From JACCXJ01 sp050740695 (GTDB lineage: Bacteria; Pseudomonadota; Gammaproteobacteria; JACCXJ01), in NCBI GenBank assembly GCA_050740695.1, contig JBOIDR010000007.1, positions 5,658 to 69,657 of the forward strand: 64,000 nt of DNA, given 5' to 3'. Positions 7,350 through 17,281 of the stretch are shown in pieces. The position numbers and the translations under genes were made by a program. The notes below the pieces were generated by a model that saw nothing but the letters and a program-made list of their open reading frames with translations, did no database searches and had not been told where the DNA came from. Every line of letters begins with the position of its first letter. The stretch's first letter is position 1.

Positions 7350-8027
7350 CTACTTGGCGACGACGGCATCGGCCTGCCGTGTCTCGGTCGCCTCGCCCCG
7401 GCCCAGGACCTCGCCCTTGAAGATCCACACCTTGACCCCGATGACCCCGTAGGTGGTCTTGGCCTCGGCGAAGCCGTAGTCGATATCCGCGCGCAGGGTG
7501 TGCAGCGGGACACGCCCCTCCCGATACCACTCGGAACGCGCGATCTCCGCGCCGTTCAAACGACCGGCGACATTGACCCTGATCCCTTGCGCACCCAGGC
7601 GCATGGCGTTGGTCACCGCCCGCCTCATCGCGCGGCGGAACATGATACGCCGTTCGAGCTGATTGGCCACGCTTTCCGCCACCAGATAGGAGTCGAGCTC
7701 CGGTTTTCGGATCTCCTCTACGGTGATCTGAACCGGGACACCCATCATGCGCGATACCTCGCGGCGCAAAGCTTCGATGTCCTCGCCCTTCTTGCCGATG
7801 ACGATCCCCGGTCGGGCCGTGTGAACGATGATGCGGGCATTGTTGGCCGGCCGGTCGATCTGGATCGCGCTCACCGAAGCGCTCCGCAGTCTCTGCCTCA
7901 GAAACTCACGGACCGCCAGATCGGTGTTGAGATAGTCGGCGTACTTCTTCGAATCCGCGTACCAGCGGGACGACCAATCGCGGATCACGCCCAGACGAAA
8001 TCCGGTGGGATGTATCTTTTGACCCAT
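7350..8027 (-). CDS. rpsC: 30S ribosomal protein S3 (uS3)
   Basis: Encodes 225 residues. The start MGQKIHPTGFRLGVIRDW, the type-2 KH domain with PGIVIGKKGEDIEAL, and the C-terminal domain GAQGIRVNVAGRLNGAEIARSEW identify uS3. S3 lines the mRNA entry tunnel and contributes helicase activity with S4 and S5. It is separated by 21 bp from rplV, in the normal S10-operon order. Confidence 0.98.
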   Translation of the reverse strand: MGQKIHPTGFRLGVIRDWSSRWYADSKKYADYLNTDLAVREFLRQRLRSASVSAIQIDRPANNARIIVHTARPGIVIGKKGEDIEALRREVSRMMGVPVQITVEEIRKPELDSYLVAESVANQLERRIMFRRAMRRAVTNAMRLGAQGIRVNVAGRLNGAEIARSEWYREGRVPLHTLRADIDYGFAEAKTTYGVIGVKVWIFKGEVLGRGEATETRQADAVVAK

Positions 8028-8048
8028 GCGTATCTGCCTATAGCGTGT

Positions 8049-8378
8049 CTATTCAGCCACCTGAATGGTGATATGGCTCGTGCGTTTCACGATCCGATTG
8101 GTGCGGCCACGGGCACGGGCCGATACTCGCTTGAGCGAGGCCGCCGGATCGATGGTGATCGACCTAACCTTGAGCTCGTCGATGTCGGCACCATCGTTGT
8201 GCTCTGCGTTGGCAATGGCCGAATTCAGGACCTTCTTGATGATCCCGGCCGCCTTCTTATTGCTGAAGGTCAGGACGCCGAGGGCCCGATCGACCGGCAG
8301 CCCCCTCACCAGATCGGCAACGAGACGGGCCTTCTGGGGGGATATCCTCACGTTACGCATCTTCGCGGACGTCGACAT
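8049..8378 (-). CDS. rplV: 50S ribosomal protein L22 (uL22)
   Basis: Encodes 109 residues with ISPQKARLVADLVRG near the N-terminus and the long beta-hairpin (RARGRTNRIVKRTSHITI) that lines the nascent peptide tunnel. No deletion is seen in the hairpin, where macrolide-resistance changes occur in other bacteria. It lies between rpsS and rpsC. Confidence 0.98.
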   Translation of the reverse strand: MSTSAKMRNVRISPQKARLVADLVRGLPVDRALGVLTFSNKKAAGIIKKVLNSAIANAEHNDGADIDELKVRSITIDPAASLKRVSARARGRTNRIVKRTSHITIQVAE

Positions 8379-8402
8379 ACGAGGCTCTTATCTCCCCTCG
8401 GC

Positions 8403-8681
8403 CTAGGCGCTCTTGGCCTTGCGATCGCCCACGTGGCCCCGAAAAGTACGCGTCACCGCGAACTCCCCGAGCTTGTGGCCGACCATGTTTTCCGTGACGT
8501 AGATCGGTACATGCTGGCGGCCATTGTGTACGGCGATGGTCAGTCCCACCATATCGGGGATCACCACGGACCGTCGCGACCAGGTCTTGATCGGCCGTTT
8601 GTCGTTATTGGTCCGCGCCTTCTCCACTTTGTCCAGGAGGTGATGGTCCACGAACGGTCCCTTATGCAATGAGCGAGGCAC
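8403..8681 (-). CDS. rpsS: 30S ribosomal protein S19 (uS19)
   Basis: Encodes 92 residues beginning MPRSLHKGPFVDHHLL. The signature VGHKLGEFAVTRTFRGH is complete. S19 is located in the small-subunit head next to S13. It starts 12 bp after rplB, with no sign of disruption. Confidence 0.98.
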   Translation of the reverse strand: MPRSLHKGPFVDHHLLDKVEKARTNNDKRPIKTWSRRSVVIPDMVGLTIAVHNGRQHVPIYVTENMVGHKLGEFAVTRTFRGHVGDRKAKSA

Positions 8682-8693
8682 TCTGACCCCCGA

Positions 8694-9524
8694 CTAAGCA
8701 AGCTTGTTTCGCCGACGGACGATCATGTTAGTGGTGCGTTTGTTCTTGCGCGTCTTGTGTCCCTTGGTGGGCTGTCCCCAGGGACTCACCGGGTGGCGTC
8801 CACCCGAGCTCTTGCCTTCACCACCGCCGTGGGGGTGATCGACCGGGTTCATGGCGACGCCGCGCACCGTGGGCCGCACCCCGCGCCAGCGTTTGGCGCC
8901 GGCCTTCCCGAGTGCGCGCAGGGAATGCTCCGCGTTCCCAACCTCACCGATCGTCGCCCGGCACTCCAATAGCACCTTGCGCATCTCCCCCGAGCGCAGC
9001 CTCAAGGTCGCGTGCGCGCCTTCCCGCGCGATCAACTGCACGGAGCCCCCCGCGCTGCGCCCGAGCTGCGCGCCCCGCCCCGGCTGCATCTCAACGCAGT
9101 GGACGGTGGTGCCTACCGGGACATTGCGCAGCGGCAGGGTGTTGCCGGGTTGGATCGGGGCGTCCGTCCCCGAACACAGCGTCACACCCGCCTCTACACC
9201 CTTGGGCGCGACGATGTACCGCCGCTCTCCGTCGGCGTACAGTAGCAACGCGATGTGCGCCGACCGATTCGGGTCATATTCGAGGCGCTCGACCCTGGCG
9301 GGGATGCCGTCCTTGCGCCGCTTGAAATCGATCCGCCGATAGAGCTTGCGATGACCGCCCCCGCGGTGCCGAACGGTGATCCGACCTTGGTTATTGCGAC
9401 CGCTCGCGTTGCCTTTTTTTTCCGTGAGCGGCCGGTACGGGTCGCCTTTGTGCAGGCCCGGCGTCACGACTTTCACCAGTCCGCGGCGGCCGGGGGAGGT
9501 CGGTTTCACCTTGATCAGCGCCAT
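8694..9524 (-). CDS. rplB: 50S ribosomal protein L2 (uL2)
   Basis: Encodes 276 residues. The C-terminal signature AMNPVDHPHGGGEGK contains the histidine long linked to peptidyl transfer centre function. The N-terminal SPGRRGLVKVVTPGLHKG and the RNA-binding OB and SH3-like domains are also recognisable. L2 is a primary 23S rRNA-binding protein. It lies six bp downstream of rplW. Confidence 0.99.
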   Translation of the reverse strand: MALIKVKPTSPGRRGLVKVVTPGLHKGDPYRPLTEKKGNASGRNNQGRITVRHRGGGHRKLYRRIDFKRRKDGIPARVERLEYDPNRSAHIALLLYADGERRYIVAPKGVEAGVTLCSGTDAPIQPGNTLPLRNVPVGTTVHCVEMQPGRGAQLGRSAGGSVQLIAREGAHATLRLRSGEMRKVLLECRATIGEVGNAEHSLRALGKAGAKRWRGVRPTVRGVAMNPVDHPHGGGEGKSSGGRHPVSPWGQPTKGHKTRKNKRTTNMIVRRRNKLA

Positions 9525-9530
9525 GTCCGC

Positions 9531-9830
9531 TTACTCGCGCCCCATGAAATCGATGTCGTAGCCCGGCTGCAAGCAGACATACGCCTTCCTGAGCCCCGAG
9601 CGCCGGCCACGCTGGCGCCGAAAGCTCTTCTGTTTGCCTTTGATATTGCAGACGCGGACGTGCTCGACCTGGACCCCGAACATGAGCTCGACCGCCTGCT
9701 TGATCTCGGGCTTGGTCGCGTCCTTCACCACGCGAAAAACGAACTGTTTCTTTGGCCGCTCGCCGAGCTGGGTGGCCTTCTCCGATACCCTGGGCTCGAC
9801 CAGGACCCGATGGAGGCGCTCGGTATTCAT
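9531..9830 (-). CDS. rplW: 50S ribosomal protein L23 (uL23)
   Basis: Encodes 99 residues with the typical VEPRVSEKATQL start region and the loop GKQKSFRRQRGRRSGLRKAYV that reaches into the exit tunnel. L23 is the main docking site for trigger factor and SRP. Its ATG at 9830 overlaps the rplD stop by four bases. Confidence 0.97.
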   Translation of the reverse strand: MNTERLHRVLVEPRVSEKATQLGERPKKQFVFRVVKDATKPEIKQAVELMFGVQVEHVRVCNIKGKQKSFRRQRGRRSGLRKAYVCLQPGYDIDFMGRE

Positions 9831-10447
9831 GTCAGTCTCGCCTCCAAGGTCCTAAGCGCCTGCTCCGTGATCAATACGGACTCATGGCCGACCAGGCTCA
9901 CCGGATCCACGGCCCCCGCCAGACAAATATCCACCGCAAAGAGGTTGCGGGACGCCAGATGTAGGTTGGCCTCGAAGGACTCGGTGACGATCAGAACCTT
10001 TGCGAGGCCCAACGCCGAGAGGCGCACCACCAAGCCCTTGGTCCTCGGCTCGGACACGGCAAGCGCATCGACCACCGTGAGCCGCCCTTGCCGGCAGAGC
10101 TCCGAAAGTATCGAGCGCATGGCCCCACCGTACATCTTGCGGTTCACCTTTTGCGCGTAGTTCCGCGGCCGCGCGGCAAACGTGACCCCTCCGCTGCGCC
10201 ACAAGGGGCCGCGGGTGGTACCGGCGCGCGCCCGCCCGGTGCTCTTCTGCCGCCACGGCTTGGCGCCGCCGCCACGCACGTCGGCGCGGGTCTTCTGGGC
10301 CTTGGTCCCGGCGCGCCCGCCCGCGAGATAGGCGGTCACGACCTGGTGCACGAGGGGCTCGTTGTAAGGAGCGGCGAACACGGCGTCGGACACGGACATG
10401 CTCCCTGCCTCGGCCCCGGAGTCGCCGCTACGCAGCGCTATCTGCAT
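9827..10447 (-). CDS. rplD: 50S ribosomal protein L4 (uL4)
   Basis: Encodes 206 residues from the ATG at 10447, one base after the rplC stop. The extended loop with GGGAKPWRQKSTGRARAGT lines the exit tunnel. In E. coli L4 also represses the S10 operon; the S10 leader would lie upstream of rpsJ, but here the 51-bp gap between tuf and rpsJ seems too short for the E. coli-type leader. A further in-frame ATG upstream lies inside rplC and is not supported. Confidence 0.97.
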   Translation of the reverse strand: MQIALRSGDSGAEAGSMSVSDAVFAAPYNEPLVHQVVTAYLAGGRAGTKAQKTRADVRGGGAKPWRQKSTGRARAGTTRGPLWRSGGVTFAARPRNYAQKVNRKMYGGAMRSILSELCRQGRLTVVDALAVSEPRTKGLVVRLSALGLAKVLIVTESFEANLHLASRNLFAVDICLAGAVDPVSLVGHESVLITEQALRTLEARLT

Positions 10448-10448
10448 C

Positions 10449-11108
10449 TCACTCCCCCGTGCTACGAGCTTGGTGCCGAACATTGGGCCGTATGATCAGA
10501 TCGGCGCCTTTTCCGCCGGGCACCGCGCCCCTGATCAACAATAGGTTGCGTTCAATGTCGATGCGCACGACCTCGAGGTTCTGTGCCGTGCGCCGTACGT
10601 TTCCGAGATGCCCGGCCATACGCTTGCCCTTGAATACCCGGCCCGGCGTCTGGCGCTGCCCGGTCGATCCCGGCGTACGGTGCGACAGCGAATTGCCGTG
10701 CGTGGCATCGCCCGAGCTGAAGTGGTGGCGCTTGATGGTGCCCGCGAACCCCTTACCGAGGGTCCTCCCGGCGACATCGACCCTCTGTCCGACCCGAAAC
10801 AGATCGACTGTCACGACCGCCCCGGGGACCAGCGACTCACCCTCCCCGTCTCCCAGGCGGAACTCCCAGAAACCCGTCCCCGTCTCCACACTAGCGCCCT
10901 TCAGGATCCCCGTCGAAGGCTTGTCGATGCGACCCCGGTTCTGCCGGCCGGTCGTCACCTGAACGGCCCGATAGCCGTCGCGAGTACCGGTCTTGACCTG
11001 CGTGACGTGATTGGGCAGGACTTCGATGACCGTCACCGGCACCGTCGCGCCCGCCTCGGTGAAAAGGCGGGTCATCCCACACTTGCGCCCTACGAGTCCC
11101 AAGGCCAT
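10449..11108 (-). CDS. rplC: 50S ribosomal protein L3 (uL3)
   Basis: Encodes 219 residues beginning MALGLVGRKCGMTRLF. The signature region with FSSGDATHGNSLSHRTPGSTGQ contains the position corresponding to the Gln that PrmB methylates in E. coli (the GxTGQ segment). L3 binds 23S rRNA domain VI and helps nucleate large-subunit assembly. It starts 34 bp after rpsJ. Confidence 0.98.
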   Translation of the reverse strand: MALGLVGRKCGMTRLFTEAGATVPVTVIEVLPNHVTQVKTGTRDGYRAVQVTTGRQNRGRIDKPSTGILKGASVETGTGFWEFRLGDGEGESLVPGAVVTVDLFRVGQRVDVAGRTLGKGFAGTIKRHHFSSGDATHGNSLSHRTPGSTGQRQTPGRVFKGKRMAGHLGNVRRTAQNLEVVRIDIERNLLLIRGAVPGGKGADLIIRPNVRHQARSTGE

Positions 11109-11142
11109 GGTATTTCTTTTAAAAGAAGTTGAAAATTAAAAT

Positions 11143-11454
11143 TCAACTCAACCGGATCTGCACTTCGACCCCGGCGGCGAGGTCCAGCTTCATGAGGGCA
11201 TCGACGGTCTTATCCGTCGGATTGACGATGTCCAGGAGCCGTTTATGGGTACGGATCTCATACTGATCCCGCGCGTCCTTGTCGGCGTGCGGGGAGACCA
11301 GGACCGTGAAGCGTTCTTTTCTCACGGGCAGCGGAATGGGGCCCTTGACCTGGGCGCCGGTGCGCCGCGCGGTATCGACGATCTCGCGCGTCGATCGGTC
11401 GATCAATCGGTGATCGAAGGCCTTGAGCCGAATGCGAATGATCTGGTCAGCCAT
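11143..11454 (-). CDS. rpsJ: 30S ribosomal protein S10 (uS10), also transcription antitermination factor NusE
   Basis: Encodes 103 residues with IRIRLKAFDHRLIDRS at the N-terminus and PLPVRKERFTVLVSPH, the family signature. S10 acts in the small-subunit head and, as NusE, pairs with NusB in antitermination and links to NusG (encoded at 28879). It lies 51 bp downstream of tuf. Confidence 0.98.
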   Translation of the reverse strand: MADQIIRIRLKAFDHRLIDRSTREIVDTARRTGAQVKGPIPLPVRKERFTVLVSPHADKDARDQYEIRTHKRLLDIVNPTDKTVDALMKLDLAAGVEVQIRLS

Positions 11455-11505
11455 GGGCGCGCCTTATCTTTCTGTAGGTTTCATCACCATGCGGCCGGCA
11501 TCCCG

Positions 11506-12696
<1,191 letters not shown>

Positions 12697-12733
12697 GATG
12701 CACCTCGTGCTAATTATCTAGATTATTTTCGAC

Positions 12734-14836
12734 TCAGGGCCTGTTCTGTTTGATCACTGCTTCGGCGATGCCAGCCGGCGCTTCCGAATACCGGCCGAAC
12801 TCCATGGTATAGGTGGCCCGCCCCTGCGTCGCGGAGCGAAGATCGGTGGCATACCCGAACATCTCCGCGAGCGGCACCTCGGCACGGATGATGCGCCCGG
12901 CGGGCGAGCCCTCCGTGCCGTGCAATACCCCACGGCGGCGATTGAGGTCTCCGCTCACGCTCCCGAGATAGTCCTCCGGGGTCACCACCTCGACTTTCAT
13001 CACGGGCTCCAAGAGCACCGGCTTGCCGCGCGCGGCACCGTCCTTGAAGGCCATCGAGCCCGCGATCTTGAACGCGATCTCGTTCGAGTCGACCTCGTGG
13101 AACGAGCCGTCGTAGACGGCCACCCGCACATCCACGACCGGATAGCCCGCGAGCACGCCATTGCCGAGCTGCTCCCGCACCCCCTTCTCGATAGCGGGGA
13201 TATATTCCCTGGGGATCACCCCACCCACGATGTCGTTCACGAACTCGAATCCCGCCCCGGCCTCCATGGGCTCGACTCTTAGGATCACGTGACCGTATTG
13301 CCCGCGCCCGCCGGACTGCCTGACGAAGCGGCCTTCGGCCTTTTCCACCACCTTGCGGATGGTCTCGCGGTACGCCACCTGGGGTCGACCGACATTCGCC
13401 TCGACCTTGAATTCGCGCCGCATCCGCTCGACGATGATCTCTAGGTGGAGCTCCCCCATCCCGGAGATGATTGTCTGGCCGGACTCCAGATCGGAGGCGA
13501 CGCGGAACGAGGGGTCTTCGGTCGCGAGCCTCGAGAGCGCGAGCCCCATCTTCTCCTGATCGGCCTTGGTCTTGGGCTCCACGGCGACGGCGATCACGGG
13601 CTCGGGGAACTCCATGCGCTCGAGGGTGATGCGACCATTGGGGGTGCACAGCGTATCACCCGTGGTGACATCCTTGAGCCCCACCGCGGCCGCGATATCG
13701 CCGGCGCGCACCTCCTTTATCTCCTCGCGCGAATTGGCGTGCATCTGCAACAGACGCCCGATGCGTTCCTTCTTGCTCTTGACCGGGTTGAACACCGTAT
13801 CGCCGCTCTGCAGCACCCCGGAATACACGCGGAAAAAGGTCAGGGTGCCGACGAACGGGTCGCTCATGATCTTGAAGGCTAGCGCCGCATAAGGGGCGTC
13901 ATCCGTCGCCGGCCTCGCGGCCTCGGTCGCGCCATCTTCGAGGATGCCTTTGATCGGCGGGATATCCACGGGGGCCGGCAGGAAATCGATCACCGCATCG
14001 AGCAGCAATTGGACGCCCTTGTTCTTGAAGGCGGAGCCGCACACCACCGGCACGACCTCGTTGCTCAAGGTGCGGGCCCGGAGGCCGCGCCGGATCTCCT
14101 CGGACGAGAGGGTCCCTTCTTCCAGGTACTTCTCGGTGAGGGTCTCGCTGGCCTCGGCGGCCGCTTCCAGGAGCCGGTCGCGCCACTCCGTGCACAGATC
14201 GACCATGCCGCTCGGGATCTCGCGCTCCTCGGTGCGCATCCCGAGCGACTCCCGATCCCAGGTGATGGCCTTCATGCGAACGAGATCGACCGCCCCTTCG
14301 AACTTGTCCTCGGCCCCGATGGGGAGCTGCAAGGGGATCGCGCGACTGCCGAGCCGCTCGCGGATCTGTTGAACGACCCGCAGGTAGTCGGCGCCGGCCC
14401 GATCCATCTTGTTCACGAAGGCGAGGCGCGGCACCCGGTATTTATTGGCCTGCCTCCAGACGGTCTCGGACTGTGGCTCGACGCCGCCCACCGCACAGAA
14501 CACCCCGACAGCGCCGTCCAGGACCCGCAGGGAACGCTCGACCTCGATGGTGAAGTCCACGTGCCCCGGCGTGTCGATGATGTTGATGCGATGCTCGGGA
14601 TACTGGCCCGTCATGCCGCTCCAAAAACAGGTGGTGGCGGCGGCCGTGATGGTGATCCCGCGCTCCTGCTCCTGTTCCATCCAATCCATGGTGGCCGCCC
14701 CGTCATGGACCTCACCGAGCTTGTGGGACACACCCGTGTAATACAGGATGCGCTCGGTGGTCGTGGTCTTGCCGGCATCGATATGGGCCATGATACCGAT
14801 GTTCCGGTAACGTTCGATGGGCGTTGCGCGTGGCAC
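12734..14836 (-). CDS. fusA: Elongation factor G
   Basis: Encodes 700 residues, the usual EF-G size, with five domains. G-motifs are seen at the N-terminus: AHIDAGKTTTTER, DTPGHVDFT and NKMDR. The C-terminus contains the domain IV/V sequences typical of translocating EF-G (GSMAFKDGAARGKPVLLEP, GYATDLRSATQGRATYTMEF). It catalyses GTP-dependent translocation and, with RRF, ribosome recycling. It is 39 bp after rpsG in the standard str operon. Confidence 0.99.
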   Translation of the reverse strand: MPRATPIERYRNIGIMAHIDAGKTTTTERILYYTGVSHKLGEVHDGAATMDWMEQEQERGITITAAATTCFWSGMTGQYPEHRINIIDTPGHVDFTIEVERSLRVLDGAVGVFCAVGGVEPQSETVWRQANKYRVPRLAFVNKMDRAGADYLRVVQQIRERLGSRAIPLQLPIGAEDKFEGAVDLVRMKAITWDRESLGMRTEEREIPSGMVDLCTEWRDRLLEAAAEASETLTEKYLEEGTLSSEEIRRGLRARTLSNEVVPVVCGSAFKNKGVQLLLDAVIDFLPAPVDIPPIKGILEDGATEAARPATDDAPYAALAFKIMSDPFVGTLTFFRVYSGVLQSGDTVFNPVKSKKERIGRLLQMHANSREEIKEVRAGDIAAAVGLKDVTTGDTLCTPNGRITLERMEFPEPVIAVAVEPKTKADQEKMGLALSRLATEDPSFRVASDLESGQTIISGMGELHLEIIVERMRREFKVEANVGRPQVAYRETIRKVVEKAEGRFVRQSGGRGQYGHVILRVEPMEAGAGFEFVNDIVGGVIPREYIPAIEKGVREQLGNGVLAGYPVVDVRVAVYDGSFHEVDSNEIAFKIAGSMAFKDGAARGKPVLLEPVMKVEVVTPEDYLGSVSGDLNRRRGVLHGTEGSPAGRIIRAEVPLAEMFGYATDLRSATQGRATYTMEFGRYSEAPAGIAEAVIKQNRP

Positions 14837-14875
14837 AATTCAACTTCCGCTAAAGGTTCCCAGCGGGCGCGAACG

Positions 14876-15346
14876 CTACCAGCGGTAATGCGCGAAGGCC
14901 CGGTTGGCCTCGGCCATACGGTGCGTGTCTTCACGCTTTTTCACCGCCGCACCCTTGTTCTCGGCGGCATCCGCGACCTCCAGCGCGAGCCTGAGGCCCA
15001 TGGTCTTTTCCCCACGTTTGCGCGCGATATCGACCAACCAGCGCATGGCCAGCGTGTTCCTGCGCTTGGCACGCACCTCGACCGGCACCTGGTAGGTGGC
15101 ACCGCCCACGCGCCGCGACTTGACCTCGACCCGCGGTCGGATATTGTCCAGGGCCTGCTTGAACGCCGCCAAGGGATCGTTGTGCCCCTTGGTCGTCAGG
15201 TGATCGAGCGCCCCGTAAACGATCTTCTCCGCCAGCGATTTCTTGCCCGAAGACATCACCATGTTGATGAACTTCGCGATGGTGTCGTCGCCGTACTTGG
15301 GGTCCGGCAACACCACCCTTTTGGCAGCGACTCGGCGTCTCGACAT
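14876..15346 (-). CDS. rpsG: 30S ribosomal protein S7 (uS7)
   Basis: Encodes 156 residues from MSRRRVAAKRVVLPDPKYGD. The family signature DPKYGDDTIAKFINMVMSSGKK is present. S7 nucleates the 3' major domain of 16S rRNA and contacts E-site tRNA. In E. coli it represses the str operon at the rpsL-rpsG intercistron; here that space is 75 bp, similar in size, so the control could be conserved, though no structure was modelled. Confidence 0.98.
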   Translation of the reverse strand: MSRRRVAAKRVVLPDPKYGDDTIAKFINMVMSSGKKSLAEKIVYGALDHLTTKGHNDPLAAFKQALDNIRPRVEVKSRRVGGATYQVPVEVRAKRRNTLAMRWLVDIARKRGEKTMGLRLALEVADAAENKGAAVKKREDTHRMAEANRAFAHYRW

Positions 15347-15421
15347 GGTGCACCCCTCGTCTCTAGCGGTTCCTGAAGTACTGAACGCTGACTATAGAGA
15401 AGTGGAAAAATCAGAAACCGC

Positions 15422-15796
15422 TCAGGACTTGGGCCGCTTGGCCCCGTACTTGGAGCGACCCTGCCGGCGATCCGAGACGCCCGAGGTGTCCAAGGTCCCA
15501 CGCACCGTATGGTAACGAACCCCGGGCAGGTCCTTGACGCGACCGCCACGGATCAGGATCACGGAATGCTCCTGGAGGTTATGGCCTTCCCCGCCAATAT
15601 AGGTCGTGACCTCGAAGCCGTTGGTCAAGCGCACCCTGGCCACCTTACGTAAGGCCGAGTTGGGCTTCTTGGGCGTCGTCGTGTAGACACGCGTACACAC
15701 CCCGCGCTTCTGCGGACAGCTGGCCAAAGCAGGGACCGCGCTCTTGTCACGCTGCCGCTTGCGCGGTTTTCTCACCAGTTGATTGATCGTCGCCAT
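15422..15796 (-). CDS. rpsL: 30S ribosomal protein S12 (uS12)
   Basis: Encodes 124 residues from MATINQLVRKPRKRQ. The decoding-site loop TTTPKKPNSALRKV has lysines at the positions (42-43) where streptomycin-resistance mutations arise, so the sequence is of the sensitive type. The second loop, RGGRVKDLPGVRYH, is also wild type. The gene is first in the str operon. Its usual upstream neighbour rpoC has been pushed about 2 kb away by an insertion. Confidence 0.98.
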   Translation of the reverse strand: MATINQLVRKPRKRQRDKSAVPALASCPQKRGVCTRVYTTTPKKPNSALRKVARVRLTNGFEVTTYIGGEGHNLQEHSVILIRGGRVKDLPGVRYHTVRGTLDTSGVSDRRQGRSKYGAKRPKS

Positions 15797-15916
15797 GCGT
15801 GCTGAACGATAGAACGTATCGGGCCCCTTACCCGCCCCACCTGATCTTTCCCGCCGAATCATTCCCCCGAGATCGTTCCCAGGGGAACATGCCCGGCGGA
15901 ACATTCTTAGTTCGAC

Positions 15917-15946
15917 AAAAAAACAGGCGGGATCACTCCAGCCTGT
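15917..15946 (-). terminator. Possible intrinsic terminator upstream of rpsL
   Basis: On the reverse strand, two 6-bp arms (ACAGGC and GCCTGT) enclose a 12-base loop that can add a GG/CC inner pairing, and a run of seven T follows. It would stop leftward transcription coming from the rpoC side before rpsL. Just downstream, positions 15837-15905 hold nested palindromes including GTTCCCAGGGGAAC. If it functions, the str operon must have its own promoter nearby; none was identified with confidence. Confidence 0.4.
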
Positions 15947-16047
15947 CGGAGAAGCGCCGGTCCGTCGGAGGAACGCCCACCCACTTCATCGAAGAACAGC
16001 GATTCTAGTAACCTTTCCTACCGCCTGTCAAGGAGCGCCGGATTATT

Positions 16048-16151
16048 CCCTCCCCCTGCCAGGGGGAGGGCTAGGGTGGGGGTCGAGCGTCGCACCAGCT
16101 CTGAGAGACTCAACCCCATCCTAGCCTTCCCCCTACCACCCAGGGGGAAGG
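16048..16151. repeat. Inverted pair of GC-rich palindromic repeats
   Basis: Positions 16048-16070 form the palindrome CCCTCCCCC...GGGGGAGGG followed by CTAGGGTGGGG. Positions 16125-16151 hold a second palindrome preceded by CCCCATCCTAG, which is the same unit in the opposite orientation. Together they form a larger inverted repeat with a 50-bp middle. This belongs to the repeat family also seen at 484-549, 16441 and 27575. Confidence 0.7.
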
Positions 16152-16166
16152 GATGAGCGGCATCGA

Positions 16167-16278
16167 CCGCACTGGCAACGACCACGCCCCTCGGGGCAAT
16201 CAAGCCCTCTGGGTACGTCCCTCGCGCGGCTCGGCCGGCGGGAGGACTACTGCCTCTTCCGCAGCCCCCGCTTGCTCG
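16167..16278 (-). pseudogene. Displaced copy of the 3' end of rpoC
   Basis: This 112-bp stretch matches 17842-17950, the last codons of rpoC plus 33 bp after its stop. The first 69 bp, which include the stop codon and flanking non-coding sequence, differ at about five positions. In the rpoC reading frame it still encodes a tail ending PREGRTQRA and a TGA stop, with one extra codon relative to the real gene; similarity fades further into the gene. It is not expected to be translated. It marks one end of the insert that separates rpoC from rpsL and resembles the displaced gene end left by an integrating element. Confidence 0.8.
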
Positions 16279-16440
16279 GAGGAAGCTGGCTTCTGCGCAG
16301 GTGCTGCCACAGCAGCGACTCCTCTTCGGTGGGGTAGTTTCGCATTTGACGAGCATGGAGATTAGGCATTGGCTGGGCGGGCGGCTCGTGCAGACCAATT
16401 CAAGGTGCGCTGCGCGGTTGTTTGATCGCCCACGCCCTAA

Positions 16441-16462
16441 CCCCCCTCCCGACGGGAGGGGG
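16441..16462. repeat. GC-rich palindromic repeat
   Basis: The palindrome CCCCCCTCCCGACGGGAGGG lies inside the rpoC-rpsL insert and is preceded by CGCCCTAA, as in the copy at 27575. It is the same repeat family as at 484-549 and 16048-16151. No gene is disrupted. Confidence 0.6.
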
Positions 16463-16562
16463 AAGATTGCGCTATGAGAAGGGCCTCAAGTCCGTTACGA
16501 TCGCGTATGTTCGTACTTCCTTGAATAAGCACAGATAACCACGGCCTGAGAGGTTCGCCGAG

Positions 16563-17150
16563 ATGCGCTCCGAGCTCGCCGCCTTCGGTGAGATGGCCTC
16601 TCAGCTCGCCAATCCCTTGGTCCTCATCGGACTGGCGCTCCTGCTCTTCTTTGGCGTTCATCGGGCACTCCTGCGCTCGGGGATCCTGCCGCCCGTCGAT
16701 CGAAGGACGAGCGGCGTCATCGTTCAATCCCTGCTGCGCTACGGCTTCTGGATCGCGGTGCTCCTCATCGTGCTCGGCATTGGGTATGCCGGGTACAAGA
16801 CCCACCGTGAGACGCAACTGGCGATCGTCAATGCCGAAACGGTGAGCACTGCGTCAAGGAAGCCCTCGCCGCGTTGGCGCGGGGACAGACCGAGGCGGCC
16901 AAGGGAATTTTCGCGAAGACCGTCGAGTCGAAGGCGTCCGAAGGAGCGGCAGGAGCTGCCGCGAAACGCGAGGCCGCCGAGGCGGCGCGGCACCTCGGGG
17001 CCCCTCCAGACCAAAGACCTCCAGATGCAGGAATACCAAGATCGGCACAAGGCGCTTACCGAAGCGGTCCAGGCCCTGGCAAAGAAACAGAATGCCCCCG
17101 GCGGTGGCCCCGGCTCGACCGGGGTGAGCAAGAGCATGGGCGCTGCGTGA
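16563..17150 (+). pseudogene. Two-helix membrane protein with Ala-rich C-terminal region, frameshifted
   Basis: The ATG at 16563 opens a frame with two hydrophobic helices (about residues 15-33 and 60-82). After about residue 98 the sequence turns into an Arg/Pro-rich nonsense stretch. The coherent continuation (ARGQTEAAKGIFAKTVESK, then Ala/Glu-rich helices) is in another frame from about 16850 to 17000, after which the original frame makes sense again (LQTKDLQMQEYQDRHKAL). Two compensating single-base shifts would explain this. The helical C-terminal part resembles TPR-like or coiled-coil sequence. I do not recognise the family. The frameshifts could be real decay or sequencing errors. Confidence 0.55.
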
Positions 17151-17153
17151 GAT

Positions 17154-17199
17154 CATCCCCCCGCCCCCGCGGCGGAGGCGCCGCGGCGGCGGGGGGATG
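17154..17199. terminator. Large GC hairpin after the frameshifted membrane protein gene
   Basis: Two perfect 12-bp arms (CATCCCCCCGCC and its complement) enclose a GC-rich loop that can extend the stem. No T-run follows on either strand, so it may act as a transcript stabiliser or rho-independent-like barrier rather than a classical terminator. Confidence 0.4.
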
Positions 17200-17281
17200 A
17201 GCGCCTCATCGGGGCGCCATTTGCCGAGCCGAGACCGAGCTCGGAAAGCGGGCACGTTGTACGATGTGGTAACATCGCACC

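Noticed and set aside
15837..15905. A CRISPR or array-like structure in the palindromes upstream of rpsL
   Set aside because: The sequence shows nested inverted repeats, not regularly spaced direct repeats with spacers.
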